A DNA stretch of 64,000 nucleotides. Source: Saussurea involucrata. Lineage: Eukaryota > Streptophyta > Magnoliopsida > Asterales > Asteraceae. The translations under genes and the position numbers were made by a program. Position 1 is the first letter of the stretch, and every line of letters begins with the position of its first letter. This document shows positions 9,647-20,343 of this stretch, in pieces. The DNA lies in assembly GCA_033807775.1 (NCBI GenBank), contig CM066320.1, forward strand, positions 181,074,784 through 181,138,783, written 5' to 3'. The notes under the pieces were generated by a model that did not search any database, was not told where the DNA came from, and saw only the letters and a list, made by a program, of their open reading frames with translations.

Positions 9647-11018
9647 TAGGTACATCGCGGTGGACTTCGACTGCAACCTAAAGACTACTTTTTTAGTTTT
9701 ATTTTCCCGGTCCATGTTAATTTTCTCTCTTTTCTAAGTGCGACTTTTTCTCGGTTACTGTTATTGTGTTCTTTGTTTGTCTGTGTGACAGAAGGGTCAT
9801 AAAGTACTCATTCAAGGAGTTCATTTTTGTCATGTTGATATCTTGATTTTTTTTCTTTGATGAGAAAATTGTTATGTTCAACCAATATTCAACTCATGAA
9901 ACAATAAAATGCAAGAGTAGATCATAGATCTCACTGCAATTACCACTATCAATTGCCAGATGAACTACCAGAAAGCTTCATAAACACCTACTTGTGTTTT
10001 CATAAGCCTGCACCCCATGATTGTTAGCTTCAATATTGCAATTGATGGGCCTGAGAGGCTGAGATAGCCTGGCAGCTATTGCCCACATGAACGCTTTCCT
10101 TTTCTCAAGAACAACTAATCCAGCCAAACATGAAAGAAAGTTGGTTCGTTTTTTGTCAATTCCATGCCTTATGAAATGACATTAAGTTTTTTTCCAAGCT
10201 TTACCCAACCTCCTGCTCTGCCTCTCAAAGGAACCTAAATTTCTTCAACGTTGCATTTGGCCAGATAGAAAGCACAAGATCTTTGTACTCTGGTCATACA
10301 ACTTCCTTGAATTGCCATGAAGAAGATCTAAAAATTTGTAAGCAAGCTATTATCCTTCATACTATTGAAATTAGTGATACAATATTAAGTTGTACGCAAC
10401 CTTACACACGACTTGGGAACTCATCTATGGGATCAGCCTAACGTAACTTTCCAATCAGGTTAAATGTTTTGAATATCCACTTTATTTCCATATTTGGGAA
10501 GTGTAAACAACCATAGTAGTTTCTTTTTATCCAGTAAGCAAAACTTGTACTCTCCATTATATTTAGCAAAATGCAATCCTCTTCTTGCTATGTGATGAAA
10601 TAAATTGCAAAATACATTGACAAAAGGACTTCCGAAAGACATGAACGTTGAAACCACTCAAGAAATGGGTTTGAGACCCATTTGATAGAGTAGACAACAA
10701 ACAAAACCCAACATTTATCTAGACTAGCTAGTATCTAATTAAAAGGTTCAATGTGGTAAAAAACAAGTTTGTTGATCATCAACTTGGACACAAGTTTATG
10801 CTTGTTAATTACTTAATTAGTGAGTGTTTTCTAAGTTAGTTATATACTCTTAATGAAATACTTATTTATTTGTGAAAAGGAACTTCACTTATTTAGCTTG
10901 AAGAACTTTTGTAAATGTCCATGAAGCCAGGGTGAGGAAATGCCCATAATAGTGCTAAACTTATTTATGAATATCTATAACACCAGTTATGTGTTAGTTT
11001 CCGTTCTTAATGTTAAGA
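9647..11018. other. Intergenic after the DC1 array
   Basis: AT-rich DNA with many short stop-interrupted frames on both strands. I see no conserved protein motif, RNA gene or terminal-repeat element. The DC1 array ends here. Confidence 0.5.
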
Positions 11019-11032
11019 ACTATCGCTCAAAT

Positions 11033-11184
11033 AAACCACAAGGGTTGTGGCGTAGTGGTTAAGGCCCTGGCGATGTGGTGGAATATCTCATGGTTCTAAT
11101 CCAGGCGTACACAATCAGGACTGACGGCTTAGGGATTAGTCTAGGCTATGCCTAGGACACCCTTCCAAAAAAACAAAAAAAAAC
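11033..11184 (+). mobile_element. tRNA-derived SINE, copy 2
   Basis: Same family as 1987-2174, here on the plus strand. The A box is GTGGCGTAGTGGTTAAGG, the B box is GGTTCTAATCC (one change from the canonical form) and the tail is A-rich. A 14-bp TSD with one mismatch flanks it: ACTATCGCTCAAAT at 11019-11032 and ACTATGGCTCAAAT at 11185-11198. It is shorter than copy 1 in the middle. Confidence 0.82.
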
Positions 11185-11828
11185 ACTATGGCTCAAATGC
11201 TGGAAGCGGTGATTGATTTCATCAGGATACTTGAGTAATATTACCGAATACACAATATGTGAAGTTCATATCCAAAGATGCATTCACTTATGTATAATTC
11301 ATTTTAGGGTGTATGATGGAGGCACATTAAGAATTTGAAATTATCTCTAAGACTAGGGTGAAGGAACCCTAAAACTTAGACTCGTCCTTAGACAATGGCG
11401 AAGAGCTTTGAACCATTAGTAGAACTTGAAATCAAACGGTTAAATCATGCATAAGAAATGCACTAAATTAAAGATCAAGTTTCTAAAAGAGCAATCCGTA
11501 AATCGAAGAAAATAGCATACCGGTGATAGTTGAAGTTGCAGGAGACAATACACTAGTCATATACGGTGTAGTCATCGTACCCGCTCTTTTCCGGGAGGCG
11601 AGTGTCGTGATCGCTGTATTGAACGAAGCGCTTGAGGTCGACCATAGGCATGGGAATGGGGTGGGGACGGGACGGGGACCTCAATCCCAATCCCCATCCC
11701 TGCCCCGGAATATGATCATATCTAGTGATATCTCCATGGGGATCCCAACGGGAAACGTCCTGATCGAAAAAAAAATTAATACAAAAATATTATTTTAACA
11801 CAAAAAAATTACAACATCATATAGTAAC

Positions 11829-12349
11829 GAGTAAACTCTACTTTTGGTCCCTGAGGTATAGTGATTTTTTTGAAAGCAACCCCTGTGGTTTCATAAGTCG
11901 AGTTGTTGTCCTCATGTTTTTGATTTTACGCTAGATTTGGGACCTGGTCACTAACAGGGTTAAAAACAACCGTTAGTTTCAGGGGCATTTTCGTCATTTC
12001 ACCATTTTGTCCTATTTTTGTAATTGTATTTGTTTCTTCTTAATTCTATCAAAAGTAGCAAACTTTAGGGACCAACTTGTAATTGACTCTTTTGTAGTAT
12101 ATCACCCACCATCCACCACTACCACCCACCATCCACCACCACCACCCACCATTACAACCATCATCCACCACTACCACCCACCATCCACAACCACCACTAC
12201 CACCCACCATTACAACCACCATCCACCATCCCAATCCACCCACCATTACAACCACCATCCACCATCCTAATCCACCCACCATTACAACCTTTAGCGATTT
12301 GGATGTCTTTGTTTTTCAAACGAACACTCACATTGACACACACACACTG

Positions 12350-12390
<41 letters not shown>

Positions 12391-13234
12391 CACATATATA
12401 TATATATACACACACATATATCTTCAAGAAATCAACAACAACAACAACAACAACAAGTTGTTTTCTTTTTTGAATTTCTGAAATGGGTTTTGATTTCCAC
12501 ATGCATTTACCGCGTTTTTAAGAAATCTTGTTTTCCAAAATCTGTTTTTGATTTCAGAAATTTCAATGGGGTTTTGTGGTTCTTGAAACTCCGGTGGTAG
12601 ATTGCGGTTGTCGGCGGTGGTTGGTTGTGTTTAGATGAAATGGATGCCCTTACCTTGTGAATTTGAGAGGAAGGGGGTGGTGGCGTTACGGCAGCACGCG
12701 GCGGTGGTGAGAGGAGTCGAGACGGCAGAGGCGGCGGTGGTAGGAAGGGAGGCGGAGGCGGAGGCGGCGGTGGTTCGTCGGAGGAGAGACGAAGAAGATT
12801 ACCTGACTTTTTATTATATGTGAGCGTGTGCTTTGGGAAGAAGATGAAGAGAGAAAGAGAGTGGTGGCCGGAGTTTCTGGTGGTGGCCGGAGATGTAGTT
12901 GGGGGAGGAGGAAGACGGGTTTGATCCCTGTGATGAGATTAACAGGGTTTAGGTATATATATATATATATATTAGAAGTGTTACAAGTTGGTCCCTAAAG
13001 TTTGCTACTTTTGATAGAATTAAGAAGAAACAAATACAATTACAAAAATAGGACAAAATGGTGAAATGACGAAAATGCCCCTGAAACTAACGGTTGTTTT
13101 TAACCCTGTTAGTGACCATGTCCCAAATCTAGCGTAAAATCAAAACCATGAGGACAACAACTCGACTTATGAAACCACAGGGGTTGCTTTCAAAAAAATC
13201 ACTATACCTCAGGGACCAAAAGTAGAGTTTACTC
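11829..13234. mobile_element. Non-autonomous MULE with 254-bp terminal inverted repeats
   Basis: Bases 11829-12082 and 12981-13234 are near-identical inverted copies. The flanks are TATAGTAAC (11820-11828) and TATAGTAAT (13235-13243), a 9-bp TSD with one mismatch, as expected for Mutator-like elements. The interior carries CCACCACC-type minisatellites, a (CA)n(TA)n run and a GC-rich stretch (about 12600-12960). No transposase is present. The GC-rich part could be captured host DNA, but I recognise no gene in it. Confidence 0.88.
12104..12285. repeat. CCACCATCCACCACTA-type minisatellite
   Basis: Degenerate repeats of CCACCATCCACCAC and CACCCACCATTACAACCA inside the MULE. The open frames across it (Pro/His/Thr-rich or Trp/Gly/Val-rich) are compositional artefacts. 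A CA/TA/CAA simple-repeat tract follows at about 12333-12456. Confidence 0.85.
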
Positions 13235-14085
13235 TATAGTAATTAATAATCTGGAACCAAAAGAAATTCAACCTAATTCACAAAAAAGTTAACGTCACAC
13301 GTATCAAAACATATCAAGTAATATTCAAAAACATATCGAGTAATTATATTTTGATTTGACGTCCAAAATACATACTAACATCACGAAAAATAAGAATTTC
13401 GTACTCTAAATCTACTTAGGAAATTATGAATTACCGATTTGGTTTAAATAAATAATATATATTTAATTTATATAACGGGGACGGGGCGGGGAGTACTGCC
13501 ATACCCGTCCCCGTCCCCATCCCCGGTTTTGCGAGGAATCCCCATTCCTGATCGGGGCGGATGGACCGGGCTTCCCGACGAATCGGGGCCATTCCCATGC
13601 CTAGTCGACCAGAATTTGGCGAATGTTACGGCCATCTATCATGTCCATTAAAATCAAGGGCAAAATGATATTTTTGCTCTTTTATTAATTATAACATTTT
13701 CTTAATGTAATATTTTTAAATCAAGGGCCAAAATGCATATATTGGAATTTGGAGGGCCAAAAAACAAACTTTTTTTGTATATATATATAGTATAGATATT
13801 ATATCTATTAGGACTTGGGATCATGTGAGACCAAGTCGATTTTGTGAGACCCGTAAGACCCATTATTGGCCCTTAGATTAGATCATTAAAGTGATCAATG
13901 GTCTCAAGTTGCAAGGTGGTATTTTTGTAATTACTTTGAAGTCTTGTGGTATTGATGAAAGTTCAGAGTAACCTTTTTCCACTTTTATTCTTTTCACTCG
14001 CTGAAAACCTCTTCAAGCTTCACGGTGAAATCGTATTTTCGGTCGATGGCAATTTTTGATTGAAGGTGAAAGACGTGAATGTAAT

Positions 14086-15048
14086 TGTTGGTCCCGAAAG
14101 GCTTAAACAAGTTTGTAGAAGGGGGGGGGGGTTGAATACAAACACACTATTTTACTTTTCTAAATTGTTTATTGATAAATCATTAACAATTTACAGCTTG
14201 TTGCGGAAACAAGATTAAGGATAAACCTAAATCTAAACAAGTTGGAACACTAAGGTTTTCTTGCACTAAGAAAGATAAGGAGATTACTAATAAAATCCTA
14301 TCTTGAGAGATTTGAACTTGTCCAGAGTTAGCAAGTTACTTCAAATGAAGTGAGTTCATCTCTTTATATACTGCATGCATTTAATGCAATTCTGTATACA
14401 CTTTACACGTGTCATCAGCGGATTGGTTGCATGTCATTGACCTTTGTTGACAACCTTAGTAGCCGCATGAATGAACAGTGTAGTATCAGAGTGGTTGTAC
14501 GATTTCAGATTTTCGGAGGTTCTTTTCTGACATTTCGTACGGTGGCGTGCAAGGGAGGTTAAGACAAAAGTACTTTGTACGGAGGACTTCATGATCAGCT
14601 TTCGTTGATTCAGCGATTATCATTTACTATTCAGCAGATGATAAAGTTCAGCGATAGCTGAAGTCTTGTACTTGATACTTCACGTTGAGTGGACAAATCT
14701 GAGTCTTCGCTGATCCGCATCAGTTCATTAGGAGACTTGTCGCTGGTTCTTGAGCTTGATCTTCGACTTCAGCGTAGAACCTTTGTTGACGTGAATCTTG
14801 TCTTCAGGGATCATAAGTAAACAACTAACTTATCAGCGATCACCATAAGGACTGAACAGACTCAGCGATATGGTGAACAGTGTTCGCTGAATGTTTAATC
14901 TAAAAGTGCGAGAGTTCCTATCAGCAGTACTGTAAGATCTTAGTACTTATCAGCGATAGTGAAACTCTGATACATATTGTTTACTTACAATTTTCACTAA
15001 GTATTTAAGATAGGGTCATTATCAAATCACTGAGGGTTTGGATCAACA
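14086..15048 (-). repeat. 3' LTR of Sirevirus 1
   Basis: 963 bp, starts TGTTGGTCCCG and ends GGATCAACA on the plus strand. It contains an 11-base G run after AGAA and many CAGCG/CGCTG motifs (for example 14417, 14613, 14653, 14836, 14863, 14888, 14962). Substitutions against the other LTR were seen only near 14280 and 14516. Confidence 0.97.
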
Positions 15049-15059
15049 ATCTCCCCCTA
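15049..15059 (-). promoter_or_regulatory. Polypurine tract of Sirevirus 1
   Basis: ATCTCCCCCTA on the plus strand reads TAGGGGGAGAT on the coding strand, directly next to the 3' LTR. It primes plus-strand synthesis. Similar purine runs (GAGGGGGAG-type) recur inside the extra ORF near 17007 and 17170, recalling the multiple polypurine tracts described for Sireviruses. Confidence 0.85.
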
Positions 15060-15318
15060 TTTGATTATGACATAGCAACAGAGAAAATTGCTATTTAATG
15101 AAAACATAAGGATAAAAAGAACTCATAAAATATTTGTCCCTTTTACTGTTTTCTGGGATCTTTTCAGTACTGATGGAGTAAAGTACATTCGCTGAAATCT
15201 TTCTTTAAATCTTTGAATCAGGTTACAATATGGATAAGAAAGATTACAAGTACAAGCGAAATAAATTACAAGTACTAAAGGATGACTGATACAATAGAGA
15301 AAAAAATGGTGATTGTTG

Positions 15319-18300
15319 TCAGCCTTCAAAGGGTTCTTCCTTAATGAGAAGTTCATCAAGGGTTGTCTTTTCAGTTGGAATCATCCAGTCAGGAACCTTT
15401 TCTCCTTTATTCTTTAGCTTCAGAGCAGCTTCAAAAATCAAGGGTTTTAGGTGTCGTGCCTGAATGTCTTTTCTGAAGTCGCACCAGTAGATGAGATCTT
15501 TGAGCTGTTCGATTGGAGTGATTGGAAGCTCAGCGATCCGTTGAAAGCATTTACGTCCGTCGTAGTCAAGAAAGAATATTCCATAAGGATTACTGATGAC
15601 TTTACCAGGGACGAAAAGTTCACATGGTGGCAAAGAGACGTCAAGGGTAGATAGATCAGGATCAGGACCAAGTACTTCAGCGCGAGAGAAACCAATTCCA
15701 GTTTCATTTCGTATGACAGGACCTGAGTTTGAATCTTGACGTTTCTTCCTTGGAGAGTCCTTTTTTCTTTTCGGCTTTAGATCAGGAACAGGAGGAATAT
15801 CCACACAAGAAGATATCAAATCGATCTGTCTGTTTATCAGCTTTTCGAAATGATCCTTGTACTTAGATTTTGATGGTTGGATAGCTAACCTCATCTCCAG
15901 CCATTCAGAGAGACCATACCTTTTTACAGTGTCAGCACGAAAGGTTTCAGATGAGTCATCTTCTCTGAACAGTTTGATGTCAACAATAGGTACTCCGATG
16001 GAGGTTCTTCCAGAGATGAATACCTTGTTGATCTTCGCTGGACGATATCTGAAGTGGATTTTCTCTTTACACCAGATCAGGGTGGTCTGAGAAACTTCAG
16101 CTTTCTTTTCCACGATCTTCTGGGCTTGTTCCCAAAGCTTTCGTTGGATTTGAATGGGAATACGCTTCAGCTTGGGGTCTTTGACAGATTCTTGAGTGAG
16201 CTTGATGGCGTATTCTCTGTCTTTATCTTCAGCTTCCTTCCTTTCAGCGATGAGGCGTTCAGCTCTGAGATGATCCTGGTATTCAGCTTTTGAAATTCTG
16301 AACTTAGGAGGAACTGAAGGTAGTTGATCGCGCCTTAGGATGATTCGTTGATCCTCGAATCGCTTTATCATTTCTTCTCTCCTCTTTTGACGAACTGAGG
16401 AGGGTCTGTTTCTGTGCGAGAGAGGTTGTTCTTCTGATTCATCAGTCTCAGAGATTAAATCTAAGACTGGGATTATGTCTTCAGCGGTAGCTGGAATTAT
16501 TGGTGAAGTCGCAATAGAAGATCTTTCAGCGATATCCTCAAACAGGGGAGAGGACTAGCTGAAACGCAGCGATCTTACAAATAAGAAACTGGGTAGAAGA
16601 GCTTGGGTAGAAAAGATAGAAAAAAAATGTGGATGTGTATGGTGTTTGTGGAATGGATAACTGATTTTTCAGAGATGATCAGGGAAGGAAAAATAAGTTT
16701 AGTGTACCTGACAAATCGGCTTTGCAAGTAGGATCGCCAGATTATCATCTTCAGCGATGCCTTTGTCTTTGCTTTTCTCAGCGCCAGAGGCTGAGTGCTT
16801 TGTCTTTGTCTTCTCCCCTGAAGGTTCTTTTATTGAAATACCTTTAAGAGCTTTGGTTCGAGGAGCAGGTTTGACAACAAAGAAATCATCGTCATCTTCA
16901 TCATCATCATCATCGTTCCTTGGAGAGGAGGATGGTTCAGCTTCAGGGATGTCGAAGTCTTCGTCTTCTTCTGCTTCGGATTCCTCAGCATCTTCTTCGA
17001 GTTGCTCCCCCTCAGATACAGAGGCGAGGTTCTCGGTTCCCTCAGGGTTTTCATCTCCCTGAGGTCCAGTAATCCGATCTTCATTACCCTCTCCCCTGAT
17101 AGATTCATCATGGGAAAGGTCTTCAGCGCTCTTATTTTGATCTTCAGCGCTCTTCTCCTGTTCAGCGCTCTTCTCCCCCTCTTTCTCATGATGGGCGGGG
17201 GAGGAATGGGTAGATTCAGCATTGGTGTTGTCTCTGTCTTCTGGGCCAGAGACTTTCACACAACCTTCAAGCTTAGCTATTCTGTCTTCTAGGCCAGAAA
17301 TAGCAGGCGTGATTTTCTTCAGCTCTTGGCGATCCTCTGCGGTGAATGAGTCCAAAACAGGTGCAGGGGCCGGAGCAGGAGCTGGATTATTTGCGTTGTT
17401 CACCAGCGTCTCGATCATTGTCTTGACAGAACTAAGATCGGTCTTCACTGAGCCCAAGTCGGTCTTGACCACTGACATGTCACCTTCGAGTGTACCAACC
17501 GATTTCTTCAGCGTTGTAACCTCGCTGGAAATGGTGGAAACTGATGATTTGAGGTTGGTGTAGTCAGTGTAGATGTCGGAGAGCACTTTGGCAAAGTCGG
17601 CGAGAGTTTTATCAAGGTCTTTGATGTCATCAGAGGAGGCCTTCTTTTCCACCACAGTAGTCAGCTTCGTCAGATTCTCTCCAGCGTTTGTTACAGCTGT
17701 AGAGTTATTTGATAGACCGGTGGTGAGATCCGTAAGTTTCATCTCCATAGACTTCAGAGACTGGTTGATGTCTCCCAAAAAAGGACCTGTAACATATAAG
17801 TACTTGTGAACAAAGGAAAGCTCAGAAGTTTCAGGTTTAGTTACAGTGTTTAAGGTGGGATCTGTACCTGCAGGAGCGTTGACGAACTCATCAAAGTTTC
17901 GAGTCCCTCCATAGTGTTCCATATCTCCCTCAAAAGTTCCGTGAGGGATGGAGATCTCTGCAGGTCCTTTCTTCGTCATTCGCTGAGAAGCTTCAACGGC
18001 TTCTTGAATGATGGCATCTCCAGTTTTGACTGGAGGAGTGTCCAAAGAAGTAGAGGGAGGAGCGAAGGATAAGAATTGGGGTTGGGTTTCAAGTTCAGCG
18101 TTGGATTCGCTGAGAAGTACTTCATCAGTCTTTTGAGAGACTGACGAAGGTTGGGTAGATTCCAAAGTTCTAACCTCAGCGTTTAAGGACGCTGAAGTAG
18201 GTTTAGAAGGGATGGCTTGAATTGGTGTGGCAGAGCGTACCACGGAACTTTCCTTCAGCTCTTCAGAATGAGCTGAGGAGTCTTCAGCATGCAATTGCTG

Positions 18301-19356
18301 GGGTTGCTCCTTGGTTTTCTTGATCCTTTTGGAATCAAGAGGGGTAAGAGATTGTTTCCTTTTCTTAGAAGGACTGGATTTTGTGGCCGGGGTATCAGCG
18401 ATGGGTATTGTCGCTGAAGGAGCCACAGAAAGCGGAGAATTTAGAAGAGTGAGAAGAGTAGAGAGACGTACCTCATTGGCGACAGGCTTGAAGTCGAGAA
18501 CTTTAGGGCTAATCTGAGAGAGTTTCAGATCACCCTCTTCAGGATAGCTGTCCTTCAGGCCATATTGAAAGATGGCGCTGATGAATCGCGGGTAAGGAAC
18601 CCATGCTGGTCGGTCAGCGGCAGAATCAACACGTTGAATGAGGTCTTCATAGATGATGGAGGCCCAGTCAATGTTGAGACCTTTCAGCAGTGCGTAACCC
18701 ATGGCCTGCTGAGGTTGAGCGGCTTGATCAGAAGATCCGGATTTCGCTGTCATGCAGCTGATCAGGTGAGCGAAGATGAAGTTCATCTCGCTGGGCATCT
18801 TGGATTTCTTTATCAGCGTCAGCTTCTTCTCAGGTAGCTTGTCTCTTCCAGTCTCCCAGATGTAACCCATCGCATCAAGGAAAGCAATGATTTCTTCCCT
18901 GTCAGCGTGCTTCTTGTGGTCAGGAAATGGAATGAAAGGATTTTCTGAGGTAGCGTTAGGGAATTTCAGAGCTTTGCGGATTATTGCGGGGGTTATCTTG
19001 ATGGTGCCATACTCAGTATCGCTGAGTATGCAGTCGATGGTTTTAGATGAATCTTTGGCTGAGGGTAGGTTGGTGTGTCTGGCAGAGTACCAGAATTGGG
19101 ATAATAGACGCTGACTGGCAGGAGGTGTGATTGTCAGTGCTGTGTATATGGGGCTATTCTTCAAAAAATTTACAGCGTCGTCTAGATGGGATACCTGCTT
19201 CCGAGGAGGAAACTCGAGAAGCGCTGAAAGGTTGTTTGCCTTTGTCCAGTCTAGTTGATCCAGCTCAAACTTAACCTGAGGAGCTTTGGTGATTTCCAGT
19301 TCCTCAGAATCAGCGGAGATGGACTCAGCGGTAACATTCAGCTTTGAAGTTGCCAT
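15319..19356 (-). CDS. Extra 3' ORF of Sirevirus 1 (env-like position), two predicted exons
   Basis: Two open frames, 19356-16699 and 16371-15319, are best explained as one gene with a 153-bp intron (16555-16707): donor CAG|GTACAC, acceptor CTAG|TCC, both in phase 0, which would give about 1,294 codons. The N-terminal ~300 residues and the C-terminal part (motif KVFISG ... KRYGLSEW) match the single uninterrupted ORF of Sirevirus 2 (32162-35569). The middle is low complexity: an Ala-Pro repeat, Ser/Thr-rich coil segments and an Asp/Glu run near the C end of exon 1. I see no signal peptide or membrane span, so a true envelope role is not supported; the function is unknown. The start is the ATG at 19356 (MATSKLNV). 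Confidence 0.7.
16555..16707 (-). other. Predicted intron in the Sirevirus 1 extra ORF
   Basis: On the minus strand it starts GTACAC and ends GCTAG, is T-rich and carries CTGAT/TTGTAAG-like branch candidates. Splicing would join two frames that are both open and in phase. A reader without RNA data could also explain the gap as a frame break, but the clean splice signals favour an intron. Confidence 0.55.
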
Positions 19357-20343
19357 TTCACTGTATTATCAGTTCAACCAAAGATGTTAACAAATAAGAA
19401 ATATCTTAATGTGGAAAGAAAATTTCCATTAAGATTTTTCGAATTTTGTCCATTTCATTCAGACAAAAAAAGTCTTAATGAAGATTAGGGTTTTTCTTGT
19501 TTTTTTTTAAAAAAAAACGAATATAACACCTATAAGTCTTGTATTCCAGTTTAAAAAAAATGGATACGAAAGAAGAACAAGTTTAAGATTTTAGATTTAA
19601 AACTTGAAGAACAACCATGAAATGGTTGTGTTTATAAAACCATGAAAGAAAATGATTTTATTTTTGAGTTCTTTTGTTTGATCTCGTGTAAAACAATGAT
19701 AAGATCGAAAACAAGTTATTTGCATTTGATAATAGATAAGAACATATTAACCTTGAGTTTGATGAAGAAGATGATGAACAGTTCTTGAAGATTGAGAGCA
19801 CAAAATGCAACAGTGTTCTTTTCTTGCGGAGAAAGATTGACTCGCATAAAAGACAAATATAAACTTTGAGAGTGTTTATATAGGAAGAGAGTAGAGAGAG
19901 AAAAACTTGAGCGGGAAAGTTTTTCATCATGACACGGACACGTGTTTGCATTTGATTGGATAGACAACGAAACGTGCAAACGTGTGTCAGAAAAATAGCG
20001 TGCCTGGTGTTATCCGTTGCAATGACGTCACAACTGTCCTTTCACATTCTTTCGTTGTCTCTGAGGTTTTGAAAGAAAAACTCAGGGACTCTTTGGAAAA
20101 TATGAAGCACTGAATAGAAATATCAGTGAGGGTTTTAAGAAATTTCAAAATATTATTCAGCGATGAAAGAATTTGAAATCTTGCATTTTCATGCGTTTTG
20201 TCAGAGAAAACATACCTTGATATCAGTTTAACCCAATTTATTCAGAGAGAAGATGATGAAATGGATTGTACAAGTTTATTTTATCCAGAGCCTATACAAG
20301 AATGTATAAACGTATCGCTGATTAAATGTGAACCGCTGAAGAT

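Larger units (their letters stand above)
11645..13603. mobile_element. hAT-type element with 8-bp TSD, host of a nested MULE
   Basis: The terminal inverted repeats are TAGGCATGGGAATGG and its complement. A perfect 8-bp TSD, GTCGACCA, flanks the element at 11637-11644 and 13604-13611, diagnostic of hAT. Subterminal regions are rich in GGGGACGGGG/CCCCGTCCCC. Without the nested MULE the element is about 550 bp, non-coding and non-autonomous. It landed in the metacaspase relic. Confidence 0.88.
11480..13651 (-). pseudogene. Metacaspase exon-1 fragment, interrupted by nested transposons
   Basis: Bases 11480-11644 and 13612-13651, joined across the hAT element, resemble the minus-strand exon 1 and intron start of the metacaspase at 45187-48244 (compare 47870-48075). 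Shared landmarks are CATACCGGTGAT at the splice donor, GACAATACACT, GAACGAAG and ATGTTACG. The catalytic-His block is degraded, about 24 bases are missing next to the insertion, and no exon 2 was found to the left. This is a dead relic of a second type II metacaspase copy. Only about 165 + 40 bases are recognisable. Confidence 0.75.

Noticed and set aside
12007..12502. Frames of Thr/Pro/His or Gly/Trp/Met and alternating Thr-His residues
   Set aside because: Simple-repeat and minisatellite artefacts within the MULE.
15319..19356. Retroviral-type envelope gene
   Set aside because: The position fits the env-like ORF of Sireviruses, but I see no signal peptide, membrane span or fusion-like segment; it is reported as an extra ORF of unknown function.
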